A DNA stretch of 64,000 bases, taken from positions 1 to 64,000 of the forward strand of contig VTPC01007538.1 of the NCBI GenBank assembly GCA_011009095.1, given 5' to 3'. The DNA comes from Ignelater luminosus (Eukaryota; Arthropoda; Insecta; Coleoptera; Elateridae). The notes beneath the pieces are model-generated. The model did not search any database. It was not told where the DNA came from and saw only the letters and a list, made by a program, of their open reading frames with translations. Made by a program: the position numbers and the translations under genes. Below are positions 34,896 to 44,969 of the stretch, piece by piece (the first letter of the stretch is position 1; each line of letters begins with the position of its first letter).

Positions 34896-35945
34896 ATGGA
34901 ACAAAGCGAGTTTCGCGTGTTGATAAAACATTGTTTTTTAATGGGTAAAAACACCGTAGAAGCCCAGCAATGGCTTGAGAAACGTTACCCGGACTCCTCT
35001 CCATCCAAATCAACGATTTGTCGTTGGTATGCTGAGTTTAAACGTGGTCGTACGGACACAAACGATGCGGAACGTTCGGGTAGGCCTTTGGAAGCCGTTA
35101 CACCGGAAAATGTGAGTGAAGTATTCAAAATCGTAATGAAAAATCGCAAAGTAAAGGTCCGTGAGATTGCAGAAATGACACAGATATCATCTGGAAGCGT
35201 ATTTACAATCCTTCATGAAAAATTGAGCATGAAAAAGGTTTTTTCCAAGTGGGTGCCGCGATTGCTTTCAATGGAACAAAAACAGCAACGAATCGACGAT
35301 TCAGAGAGCTGTTTATCGCTATTTACTCGCAATAAAAAGGATTTCCTGCGTCGATACGTGACCATGGATGAAACATGGATACATCATTTCACTCCGGAGT
35401 CGAATCGGCAATCATCTGAGTGGCGCATGGCTGGCGAAAGCCGCCCAAAGCGTCCAAAAACGCAGCAATCTGCTGGCAAAGTCATGGCGTCTGTTTTTTG
35501 GGATACACATGGCGTCATTTTCATTGACTACCTGGAAAAAGGTAAATCGATCAACAGTGATTATTATATTGACTTGTTGGTACGTTTGAAGGAGGAGATC
35601 GCAGCAAAACGACCGCACATGAAGAAGAAACAAATCCTTTTTCAGCAAGACAATGCACCATGCCACAAGTCCATGAAAACAATGGCAAAAATCTACGAGT
35701 TGGGCTTTGATTTGCTTCCCCACCCCCCGTATTCGCCAGATTTAGCCCCCAGCGACTACTGGCTCTTTGCTGATCTCAGAAAAATGCTCCAGGGAAAACA
35801 ATTTGGCTCGAATGAGGAGGTCATTGCCGAAACTGAAGCCTATTTTGAAGCAAAGGATAAATCCTTCTATAAACATGGTATAGAAATGTTGGAAAGGCGT
35901 TGGAAAGATTGTATCACTCTAAAAGGGGATTATATTGATGAATAA
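34896..35945 (+). CDS. Mariner transposase, irritans subfamily, full length (349 aa)
   Basis: The complete frame from MEQSEFRVLIKHCF to the stop at 35943-35945 has the length of the family (Himar1 has 348 residues). The N-terminal half holds the two helix-turn-helix domains that bind the terminal repeats, with the GRP linker at about residues 62-64 (ERSGRP). The WVPRLL motif is at 119-124. The catalytic triad is complete: Asp158 in TMDETWIHH, Asp252 in QDNAPCH, and Asp287 in YSPDLAPSDYW, with exactly 34 residues between the last two, the diagnostic mariner DD34D spacing. It would excise and insert the element at TA sites in the nucleus. The start is the first ATG after the TIR and aligns with the Himar1 start. 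Apparently unmutated, therefore recent. Confidence 0.95.
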   Translation: MEQSEFRVLIKHCFLMGKNTVEAQQWLEKRYPDSSPSKSTICRWYAEFKRGRTDTNDAERSGRPLEAVTPENVSEVFKIVMKNRKVKVREIAEMTQISSGSVFTILHEKLSMKKVFSKWVPRLLSMEQKQQRIDDSESCLSLFTRNKKDFLRRYVTMDETWIHHFTPESNRQSSEWRMAGESRPKRPKTQQSAGKVMASVFWDTHGVIFIDYLEKGKSINSDYYIDLLVRLKEEIAAKRPHMKKKQILFQQDNAPCHKSMKTMAKIYELGFDLLPHPPYSPDLAPSDYWLFADLRKMLQGKQFGSNEEVIAETEAYFEAKDKSFYKHGIEMLERRWKDCITLKGDYIDE

Positions 35946-35980
35946 AAATGATTTTTGAAAAAAAAAATGTTGTTTTCGTT

Positions 35981-36010
35981 GTTAGTCTCGGGACTTATTG
36001 AACGATGTGT
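35981..36010 (+). repeat. Right TIR of intact mariner
   Basis: Inverse of 34717-34746 without mismatch; followed by TA. Confidence 0.95.
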
Positions 36011-36012
36011 TA

Positions 36013-37239
36013 CGTAGTAATTCAAGTTTTATTTTTTGTATTCAGTTGTTAATGAGTTTATTCAGTTATTCATTTCAGCAATTTATTAATTTTTTTTTGA
36101 CGAATTCAATAAGCGATTGAAATACTCAATAATGTTGATAGCTATTGATTGATTTGATTCCTTGGTATGCTTAACGCTGAATAATTTTCTTTATAAACCT
36201 ATGGATAATTTTTCAGCGGACTTTCGAACAACACAATTTTGGTATATCTTGTAGTACTACTTTATTAGCCATAAACTCCCATGAAAGGTTTTTTGCACTG
36301 TGATGACAAGGTCGTTTTACTACTATTTATGATTTTAATTTATTGTGTGCATTTTAGATGCGTTTTTTACATAATAAAAGTTGCTGTAAAAAATCCAAAC
36401 TTTATACATAATAAATAATTCATGAAGTAGTAATAATTATGAATATTTCATGCATTATCTTTCTACGAACGACGTGTTATACCATGATATTATTATTCCT
36501 GTGAGAGTGTGACTGAACTCTACGTGTGATACAATTTGTCAAGGTGACAACGCTTCTGTTCGAAATCTCCCCGTATTTATAATATTGTCAACGGGAATTA
36601 TTTATTAGACTGTTTTACATACATTCTGTATAAATATATACTGAAGGTTTGCTCCTACAGCGCTATTACTACAAAGTTACCGTTCAGGATTCTCGTTTTA
36701 TCATTATAAATTACGATTTTAACTTTATATACCGACTCTGGAAATATTTTATATTGACTAGGTGAAAATTTAAATAATATTTAAATAAATTTCCGTCATT
36801 AAAGCAAACGCAACGTAATCTTCTTATTCATAAACTTTTTCTTTAACTTTTAAGGTTGCACTTTCAGTCTAACATTTCCAGTTTTATAGCAGAATACCAC
36901 TTAAGTGGTAAGGTAATCTCGCTGTGATTCCAAGTGAATGATTATCAACACAAGCTACCAACTGAAATATTTAGGGAAATATTTGTGGCATGTTGTGGCA
37001 ATGCCTGTATGAAGATGTCTCTTTATAAATACACACACCTCTACTCAACTCTGCTGGAGATCTGCATATATTTTACCATAACTTATGCCTCTCACAATGA
37101 AAAATTTAAAGAAAATTAACGTAAAATAGCGGCGCCCATAAATTATTGTTGTAGCTTTAGTACCTTCCTCACTTAAACGCATTGAAAGCTTGAAAATCTT
37201 TTTAAAATTATAAAAGCGCGACAAATGTTGCAAAAGCCG
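36013..37239. other. Intergenic, no gene recognised
   Basis: AT-rich DNA, nothing recognised. Confidence 0.5.
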
Positions 37240-37315
37240 TTTCGTGCAAATCCGAAAGCCCCGCGGCCAGGTTTGTGACCCGCCACTGACCTCTGACCTC
37301 TCATCATAGCCGCCT
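37240..37315. promoter_or_regulatory. GC-rich island with nuclear-receptor half-sites (DR1)
   Basis: TGACCTCTGACCT at 37287-37299 is a perfect direct repeat of AGGTCA with one-base spacing on the minus strand. A third half-site variant TGACCC lies at 37276-37281. DR1 elements are bound by HNF4- and RXR/USP-type receptors. The motif sits in a short GC-rich block in AT-rich DNA about 18 kb from the odd-skipped gene. Function is inferred from the motif only. Confidence 0.4.
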
Positions 37316-38709
37316 TAGAAACAATACCAATGAAAATTTTTAACATTAAAACTTACCTGGGACGAATTAACAAATAATGTCGCAAATAATTAATGAACGG
37401 AATTCGAGCAAGGTTTTTGAACATTCACCTAATGATTATGATTGGACTGCAAAAGAGAAGACTTTGAAAAACGTTTTACCATCGTCATAAGCACGCGTTC
37501 CCACGGCTTGAACTCCTACATACCCTAAAGGAGTCTGCCAGACACGCGCTGATACCCATTGGTTTTTATTGGTACGTCGATGGCTTCATCTCTTTTAGAA
37601 GCTTTCTGAAATGCTATCCGCAGATTGAACGAAGACGTAAAATCGAAGTTGTTTAGTTAATGTTCACTCTCTATACGTAACGTTCCATACATTTACATAG
37701 ACCTGTAGATAGTTTATAGATAGGTATAATTTCTCTGTAAAGTATGTATATTCTCCCGTTTACTCAGTACAAGGTGTAAATGTTAGAATCATGCAGATAC
37801 AAGATATAAGGAACTCGTATTTTTAAGTCTATCTGTTGTTTTATTAAGGATATTTAATTTGAGTATTATGTGCTTGGAATCTTATATCTGAGCTATTATA
37901 ATATTTTTGCTTTCCTAACTGACTGTTAATTTATGTCTTCTCGGCTTTTATTTAAACGGCAGAATTCTCTGAGCATACATTGATTGTTCTATCGGAAAAC
38001 TTAATTACTATGAGGGTGATTTACATAAGTGTAAATGAAATATTATGACTTCTTTTGATTTGATTATTTTGTACTCAAATTGAAAAAAATATTACAAATT
38101 ATATGAATAATTTTAAGATATATGACAACCTTGAGTTGTAACATGTTTCCAATCTTGAACGTGATTATAGAAAATAAAAAATGTAAATTTCTGCTATTTA
38201 AAGCATGTGAGATTCTAAATAATTGCTTGGCTTACAGGGACGTACATTCTTACTTAATAACCGTTAATAACTATTATTTATCATTACCTCGATTTTTGCC
38301 TATTTTGCAAACTTAAGTATAGCTATGCATTTTATTCCTTTTAGGAAATAAAAATTTATTCTATTTGACTGCAAATATTTATTCTCTCAAAAAAATAAAT
38401 GTGCCAGAAAAGTTCTGCCTTGAACCGTTCTTTTAAAATAAACATAAGACAGTTAAAAAGAGTTAAAAAAGAGGTAGACATTCAGACTTCTTTATCAAAC
38501 ACAATGAATAAAATTTACATCATTTTGTTTAAAAGTTATTAGAAAAAATGTAGTAATCTGACTTCAATTCTTGAACGAACTGACTTAGGAAGAAATTTTT
38601 GCATCAATGGCAATCAATTTATCCGTGGACAATACTATCATAAAAGTTTTTAAGAAAGAGTTTAAATGCACAACGTTAGAAGTTGTTGATGATTTTTGTA
38701 TAACCACCC
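37316..38709. other. Intergenic, no gene recognised
   Basis: AT-rich DNA without recognisable features. Confidence 0.5.
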
Positions 38710-39130
38710 CATGTTTACTTATTGTATAAAGGTCCTCTAAAACGTTTTCGGGCCCTTATACTCTTGGGAGCCATACAGCAGAAAGCTACATGGTCTGGGC
38801 CATCTGCTTACACTCCGCGTTCACAAAAAGCATCTAGCGATTGAAGACTGAAACTGTTTATGTGGGTAGGTATTGTCTAAAAGGGTCACGGCTATTAACA
38901 GGATGCATTCCTGGATATGAAAAAATAGCATCTACCAGCATATTCTCGTAGCGTAGGCTTTTTTCCATTCGTTGTTCCAAAGATCACTGTAGATATAGCT
39001 ATACCTCCTTTATTCTTGCAGTTAATGGTTTTGATCTACAAGTGCTTTCTTAGCCTTCTTGTCTGTTTCTTCGTTCTCAAATTTCTCCACGTGTACGTTT
39101 ACCCAATGGAATGTTATAGAGTAATCCCTT
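38710..39130 (-). pseudogene. Non-LTR retrotransposon ORF2 tail (RNase H region) remnant
   Basis: On the minus strand, about 39120-39020 reads ITFHWVNVHVEKFENEETDKKAKKAL, the form of the RNase H end (HWVPGHSGVEGNEXADXLAK) in I/R1-type non-LTR elements. Further down, pieces resemble the C-terminal tail: GRCYFF, then a PFRQYL-like block, then a cysteine/histidine cluster with ADGPDHVAFC. Frame changes and stops are frequent, so it is inactive and 5'-truncated. It may belong to the same class as the remnants at 29.6-31.0 kb. Confidence 0.55.
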
Positions 39131-39919
39131 GTTTTCGAGTTGTGTTAATCGATTTATACTAAATACCCTACTGGGTTTCATATCTTACTCGAAGTAACTG
39201 TTCTCAAGTCCACTATTATTCTAAAATTATTTAATTATCGAAGATGATTCTCCTGACTCGCGCTTCGGTAGTTCAAGCTGGCCAAAAGATTCTAGACTCT
39301 TTTCCGTATGCAAATATCGGCCTTATATGTCGAATACTTCATCCTAAATATATAGAACCTAAATCCCCAATTCTTTTTGCACATTATGGTTACTCTATAC
39401 GCTATTTGTGTGTGTCATTCCTTAGCTTTCTCTGTCAATCAGCCAGTCGCAGTCTTAAGTACCTTCGACCTGTATTACCGGCTTTTGTGTCCAGGGCCGG
39501 TCTTAGACGTTAAACCAGTGAGGTCTAAAACACATGGAATAACATAGTTTAGATACGAGACAGTTCCACTCAACATTTTGCATGTCAACTTGGCTACAAA
39601 GAAGAGGGGTTCGAAAGCAAGGTTTTCTGTAAAGAAGAAAATTAATTTCTGGACATGTTCTTATGACATTTGTTCTTTTAATAATTTAAGTCTTATAGTT
39701 TGATATATCTACTGTTACTTTTTCGTACTGGCTCAGTGAATCGACTACTAAATGATATTTGAATGATAATTTAAAATACTATTAGATTGAATACGCCTGC
39801 ATACAGGGTGATCGTCGACAAGTGTCTTCAGGAGAAGGACTTAAAAACAAGAGCTAAAATGTGGCAAGTATTCACCTTATTTGAAAAAGTAGAAACAATT
39901 TCAGAAAAAGGATCAATTA
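39131..39919. other. Intergenic, no gene recognised
   Basis: Nothing firm. CATACAGGGTGATCG at about 39802 looks like the end of a common insect MITE type, without a partner end. Confidence 0.35.
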
Positions 39920-39921
39920 TA

Positions 39922-40802
39922 TACAGTGTGCTGATTAAGTATGGAACAAATTCAATAACTCGAAAAATATTAATATTTCGAAAAAAACAAAAAGGGATGT
40001 AACGATTTGAATTGTTGGGCATCATTTAATATTATGTACAAATCAATGACGTCATAATTATTTGACCAATGACATCATCAATATTTTTTTTAAATGGCAA
40101 CCCCAAAATATTTTTGCAGACTATTATTTGCCATTGAATTGTGTGTACAATGATCTTTAAATTTTTTAAATTTGCTCAGGCTTTTTGAATATATTATTTT
40201 TGTTGTTTATAAAATTTAAAACATTCTAAATGGTATTTCAACTCTTTAAATATAGTAGGCTTTATTTAAATTAAATTAAAACATAAAGTATACATCAACT
40301 TGATTTTACCTTATGTCATCTAGTTAGATTTCTGTCATTTACTATTTGAATCTCGATATTATTGTTCGTTGTAAATACCGAAATTCTTAACAAACGAAGA
40401 CGATGCATTTAACAGAGAAGGAGAGAAACACAAACTTGATTTTTTAATTTAATTTAAATCAAGCGTACTAGATTTAAAGAGTTGAAATACCATTTAGAAT
40501 GTTCTAAATTTTATAAACAAAAAAAAATAATATCTCCGAAAAGCGTGAGCAAATTTGAAAAATTTAAAGATCTTTGTACACACAATTCAATGGCAAATAA
40601 TAATCTGCAAAAATATCTTGAGGTTGCCATTTAAGAAAAATATCGATGACGTCATTGATCAAATAATTATGACGTCATTGATTTGGGTATAAAATTAAAA
40701 GCTGCCCAACAATTTAAATCGTTACACCCCTTTTTGTTTTTTCCAAAATATTAATATTTTTCGAGTTATTGAATTTGTTCTATACTTAATCAGCACACTG
40801 TA
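39922..40802. mobile_element. 881-bp fold-back element with about 360-bp arms
   Basis: The left arm (39922 to about 40278) and right arm (about 40440 to 40802) are inverted copies with scattered substitutions and small indels. About 160 bp of AT-rich loop lies between them. The ends read TACAGTGTGCTGATT, flanked by TA on both sides (39920-39921 and 40803-40804), as for mariner/Tc1-related MITEs. The arms carry CRE-like palindromes at 40047-40054, 40070-40077 (one mismatch), 40647-40654 and 40670-40677. It has no coding capacity. Confidence 0.85.
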
Positions 40803-40909
40803 TAGGTAAATTAGACCAATGAACTTAACAGAAAAAGTAGAACGGTAATGGGTATTCAATTTTTTTTAGTTATATAGCTTAATAACTGCACGTGTACAAC
40901 CAACCACGG

Positions 40910-40962
40910 TGAGCGGTGCGGCGAGCAACTTAGAAGAGGTTACTTCTTCGTCGCGATGGCGG
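40910..40962 (+). repeat. GC-rich repeat, copy 1
   Basis: Shares GCGGCGAGCAACTTAGAAGAG followed by a TTACTT...CGCGATGGCGG pattern with copy 2 at 41987-42035, in the same orientation. Confidence 0.5.
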
Positions 40963-41986
40963 TTACATAAAATTATTACACTCTTTTATAGATACGAAAA
41001 GGTGGGCACGAAGAGCGCTGGTCTCAGGATCTAGTGCGTCCTGAAACAACTTCAGATTTTTATCCTCTGCACCTTACACCAAGCAATATTAAAAAAAGAC
41101 TCAACGTAAAAGTAGGTAACTTTTAGTTATAGAATCTTTATCGGTTCTAATAACTCAACAAGCCCAATCGATACATAAAAGTAAAACCGAAGTGCTGAGC
41201 AATTCGAGAAATATAGCGCATACGAATTCAAAAACCTAGACATTTGAAAAGCCTTCTCAGTTCAAATCGAACCTGCCTGAGAGCATTCCTGGGTAGACTA
41301 AAAATGAATAAAATTAAAGATGAGTTTTCTTCAGGTTTTGTTCATATCTGAACTGAATAGCTCTTTTTACAGTATCATTTAATTTATCTGAAATAGGTTA
41401 TAAATATAAGGAAGATCAAAATGACTGCCAGAGTTAGCGTATGCAATACAAATGGTTGATGAAAAAGTGTACATAATTCCGCCTTCAGTTTTCCTTCCAA
41501 GGATATGACTAACAAATAGAGAAGGAAATAAATATTAGATGTTGGGACAAATTGTCATATGTTTCTTTGCCAAACAACGCCCCTGACAATTGCCACACCG
41601 GTCAGAAATTGGTCCAAGAAAAAAAAGAAACAGTAGATTTTATGCCTTGGTCTTACCAAAGTCTCAATCTAGATTTTACACAAAATCTTCATTTGCATGT
41701 GATTACTTTGTATATACTGTACTGAAAGCAAACACTAGAATCCTATCTGAATGTATTTTAATCAGATTCCAGAGACAAATCATTTTGATTCATATGTACT
41801 TATAAAGTAGAAAAGAAAACTTCGGAACACACAATATCTAGACGAAGTTCGTAATTGAAAAGTATATAGTGAAATAAGAGATATCTATATTCCTGGATAT
41901 CATCAGTGTCTAGCATTTTGGTTTTCAAAAGATGGTCTTGTATAAGCTCAACATCGAGAGGGTTGGTTCGTGATACCAAGAGAAGT

Positions 41987-42035
41987 AAGCGACGAGGCGA
42001 TCAGCTTAGAAGAGATTACTTGTCCGCCGCGGCGG
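41987..42035 (+). repeat. GC-rich repeat, copy 2
   Basis: Diverged copy of 40910-40962: CTTAGAAGAG then ATTACTTGTCCGCCGCGGCGG. Probably part of a dispersed element whose body I do not recognise. Confidence 0.5.
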
Positions 42036-43688
42036 TCAGGAATACTCTGCGATTTTTTCTGTATTGTACTGCAACTTGTTCTTCTTTACCCATCTCCCAT
42101 CTTGAATGATTAAATAGTTTTGCAAGTTGTTTTAATTAATCTCCTCCACCTTTCATCGGGATGTATTTGAAATTAAGAATGGCTGGAACTGTTTCTTCTT
42201 TTTTCTATACGTTTAGGACAGTTTATCATTCAGGAAATAAATTTTCGAGTTGGTCTCGAATTCTGCTGTAATGTTTTCCTTAATTTCTATGCATTCTTTG
42301 TATTTATCTTGTGCTTTCTTGATTTCTTGTAAACTTTTTATCTGTAATCGGCAATTCAACTATGACACTAATATACTTTCTTCATCTTTAGGATACTTTT
42401 TTTTTCTGGAAACCGTAAGAACATGTCAATCACATAATTATAATCACATTCACCAATCTCTGCATCCGTGATGTCAATTCTGATATGAGTCTTTTCGCTA
42501 AAAATAATAATGGTCAGCTAAAGCAACAAACTTCTTTTCCAACAAGTACTGATTTCTGAATTTTTCAGTAACCCACCTTAAGTACCGAAATTTCCTTTTC
42601 ATATTAAAGGACTGAACTAGACATTAAGATCTTCTAAAAATGACATTATCACGAGGTTGAAATGTGTAACCTTTTATAAATAAAATGGTGTAGAAACTAA
42701 AATTGGTAATTTTACTTTAACTTTCTTCTCTGTTTGAGCATTCCTATACTCATCGTTTGTCAAACTTCTTGAGGTCTAGCTTACTGTTTTTCATCTTCTA
42801 TCTTGCGTCTGCGCTAATACCGCAGTACCGCTCATAATTAATATGATGACAAATTAGCTGAAAGTCGCATGGTGCATTATTATCATAACAGTACTAATGT
42901 AGGATGTTGGGTAACTCCTTTATTAATTTCCGTCACACACATCTCTTTGCTCTCCATATCCACTCTGTTTCTTGTTTCAGTAACTATCTTAAAGTGGTTC
43001 AAATTCAGCTGTTTAGCTATGGTCTGTTCAAATGGTCAGAATAAAAGGGCTTTTAAAACGTTTTGGGTAGGCATAGATTTTTTCGCGATCTCGATTCACA
43101 GTTTTTTCAACCCCACCAGCAAATGCAATCTATCAACTTCTACAAAAGGAGGCTTTTATGTCTTATATATCTTTCAGAATACGTGATAGATTCGTCTGAA
43201 TTTTCTCTTGGAGTTCTTAAGGTATCGATGTAATAAGTAGGGTTGTGGATCAGGACAAAAAGAACATCCTCAGAACCTTATGAATTAGACCCGCAGTTGC
43301 CAGAAGACTTTTTCAAGAATGCCGAAAACTTGTCTCTTGAGTTGGTATTCAGATGACCCAATCTATTCACCTATCCTCCCATTACACATTAACAAAACAT
43401 GAAAACCAGAACATTGCAAAGAATTCATTCTAATACCAAACGACTCCAAGAAAAGGAACAAGAGAGCTGGGAACCTCACGCTGATTAAAAACATCGCTAG
43501 CATCGTATCACCCTTCACCTGAGTGCAACTGCCACAACATATAAAAGTAAAAGAGAAATGAAATACTGTTAACCGTACTCCAACTTTGCTAACAATTCGT
43601 CCGTACACTTCAAGAATAACGGATCAACTGAAAACTAAATAAAATAAAACTTTAAACGACTACGTCCGCAATATAACTGCCAATAATA

Positions 43689-43716
43689 CGAGGGTCGTTT
43701 GAAAAGTCCGTGCAAA
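43689..43716 (-). repeat. TIR of mellifera-like mariner
   Basis: Identical over 28 bp to the inverse of 44940-44967. Confidence 0.93.
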
Positions 43717-43752
43717 AATAAAAACTACTTAATTGTTTGGGGTAAACCTTTT

Positions 43753-44789
43753 TTATTTTTCAACATAGTCTTCTTTTAGGCTTATACACTTCGTCCAACG
43801 CTGCTCTAGTTTGTTGATCCCTTCTGAATAATAGGAATTGTCCAAGTCTGAAAAATAACCATTCGTTTCTGCAATCACCTCCTCGTTTGAATAAAATCTT
43901 TTTCCCGCCAGATATTTCTTGAAATTGGGGAACAAATAGTAGTCCGAGGGAGCCAAGTCTGGAGAATAGGGGGGATGTGAAACGAGTTGGAACCCTATTT
44001 CTATTAATTTTGCGACCACAACTGCTGGTGCGTTGTCGTGATGGAAAAGGACTTTTTTGTGGGCCAATCGTGGGCGTTTTTCTTGCAGCTCGGTTTTTAA
44101 ACGGTCCAATAACGATGAATAATATGCACCTGTAATAGTTTTACCCTTTTCCAGATAGTCGATGAGGATTATTTCTTGCGAATTCCAAAAGACAGTCGCC
44201 ATAATCTTTCCGGCCGAAGGAACGGTCTTCGCCTTTTTTGGCGCAGATTCCCCCTTGGTAACCCATTGTTTAGATTGTTCTTTGGTCTCAGGAGTGTAGT
44301 GATGTATCCATGTTTCATCCACAATGACGAAACGACGTTTAAAGTCCTGCCGATTCTTCTGGAACAGCTGCAAACCGTCCTTGCAACACTTCACACGATT
44401 TCGTTTTTGGTCAAGCGTGAGCAATCGCGGCACCCATCTTGCGGATAGCTTTGTCATGTCCAAATGTTGATGCAAAATATTATGTACCCGTTCATTCGAG
44501 ATGCCTACAGCACTAGCAATCTCACGCACCTTCACTCTTCTGTCATCCATCACCATATCATGGATTTTATCAACGATTTCTGGAGTAGTAACCTCAACAG
44601 GGCGTCCAGAACGTTCAGCGTCACTTGTGCCCATATGGCCACTCCGAGAATTTTGAAACCACTTATAAACTGTTCTAATCGAAGGTGCAGAGTCACCATA
44701 ATGTTTATCAAACTTCTCTTTAGTCTGCTGAGGCGTTTTGTCTTTCAAAAGTAATGTTTAATCAACACACGAAATTCTTTTGCGTCCAT
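43753..44789 (-). pseudogene. Mariner transposase with 1-bp frameshift and DD30D spacing
   Basis: The initiator MDAKEFRVLIKHYF begins at 44789. After 14 codons a T-run is one base short, so that frame ends at TGA. The remaining 331 codons from about 44748 to 43753 are uninterrupted in the next frame (LKDKTPQQTKEKF onward). They contain the ERSGRP linker, WVPRLL, VDETWIHH with the first Asp, HHDNAPA with the second, and YSPDLAPSDYYLF with the third. Only 30 residues separate the last two Asp residues, not 34: about four residues are missing after HDNAPA (12 bp). It also has NSQEI where relatives have a D-x-x-G pattern. The frameshift and catalytic-loop deletion should abolish activity. Confidence 0.92.
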
Positions 44790-44939
44790 ATTTTGAAAAT
44801 CACTCGACTTCCTCGATTCAAACGAATGCCAAACACAAAGAAATAGACCGATCTGGCTGAAACTTGGTGTGTGTTCTTCCAAGAGATGCTACTAACTAAA
44901 CATAATCTCGATATGCTCCAGTAGTGCCATCTCTCTGAC

Positions 44940-44967
44940 TTTGCACGGACTTTTCAAACGACCCTCG
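44940..44967 (-). repeat. TIR of mellifera-like mariner
   Basis: Inverse of 43689-43716, no mismatch; TA follows. Confidence 0.93.
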
Positions 44968-44969
44968 TA

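Larger units (their letters stand above)
34717..36010 (+). mobile_element. Intact irritans-type (Himar-like) mariner, 1294 bp
   Basis: Perfect 30-bp terminal inverted repeats lie at 34717-34746 and 35981-36010, starting ACACATCGTTCAATAAGTCC. A TA duplication lies directly outside (34715-34716 and 36011-36012). The single transposase frame is uninterrupted. Total length, leader of about 180 bp and short 3' tail with an A-run match Himar1-group elements. Nothing in the sequence predicts inactivity. Confidence 0.95.
40805..43688. other. Intergenic with a short dispersed repeat pair
   Basis: No gene recognised. It contains two related GC-rich 50-bp segments (listed separately). Open frames near 42869-43186 and, on the minus strand, 43363-43608 have no recognised family. 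Confidence 0.4.
43689..44967 (-). mobile_element. Mariner, 1279 bp, complete ends, defective transposase
   Basis: Perfect 28-bp terminal repeats lie at 43689-43716 and 44940-44967, starting CGAGGGTCGTTTGAAAAGTC. TA flanks both sides (43687-43688 and 44968-44969). The transposase is on the minus strand. By its sequence it is of the mellifera-like group, a tentative assignment. The ends are intact, so it could in principle be moved by a related active transposase. Confidence 0.93.

Noticed and set aside
42869..43186. 105-codon plus-strand frame
   Set aside because: No recognisable domain, no start context or splice context, and the minus strand is equally uninformative.
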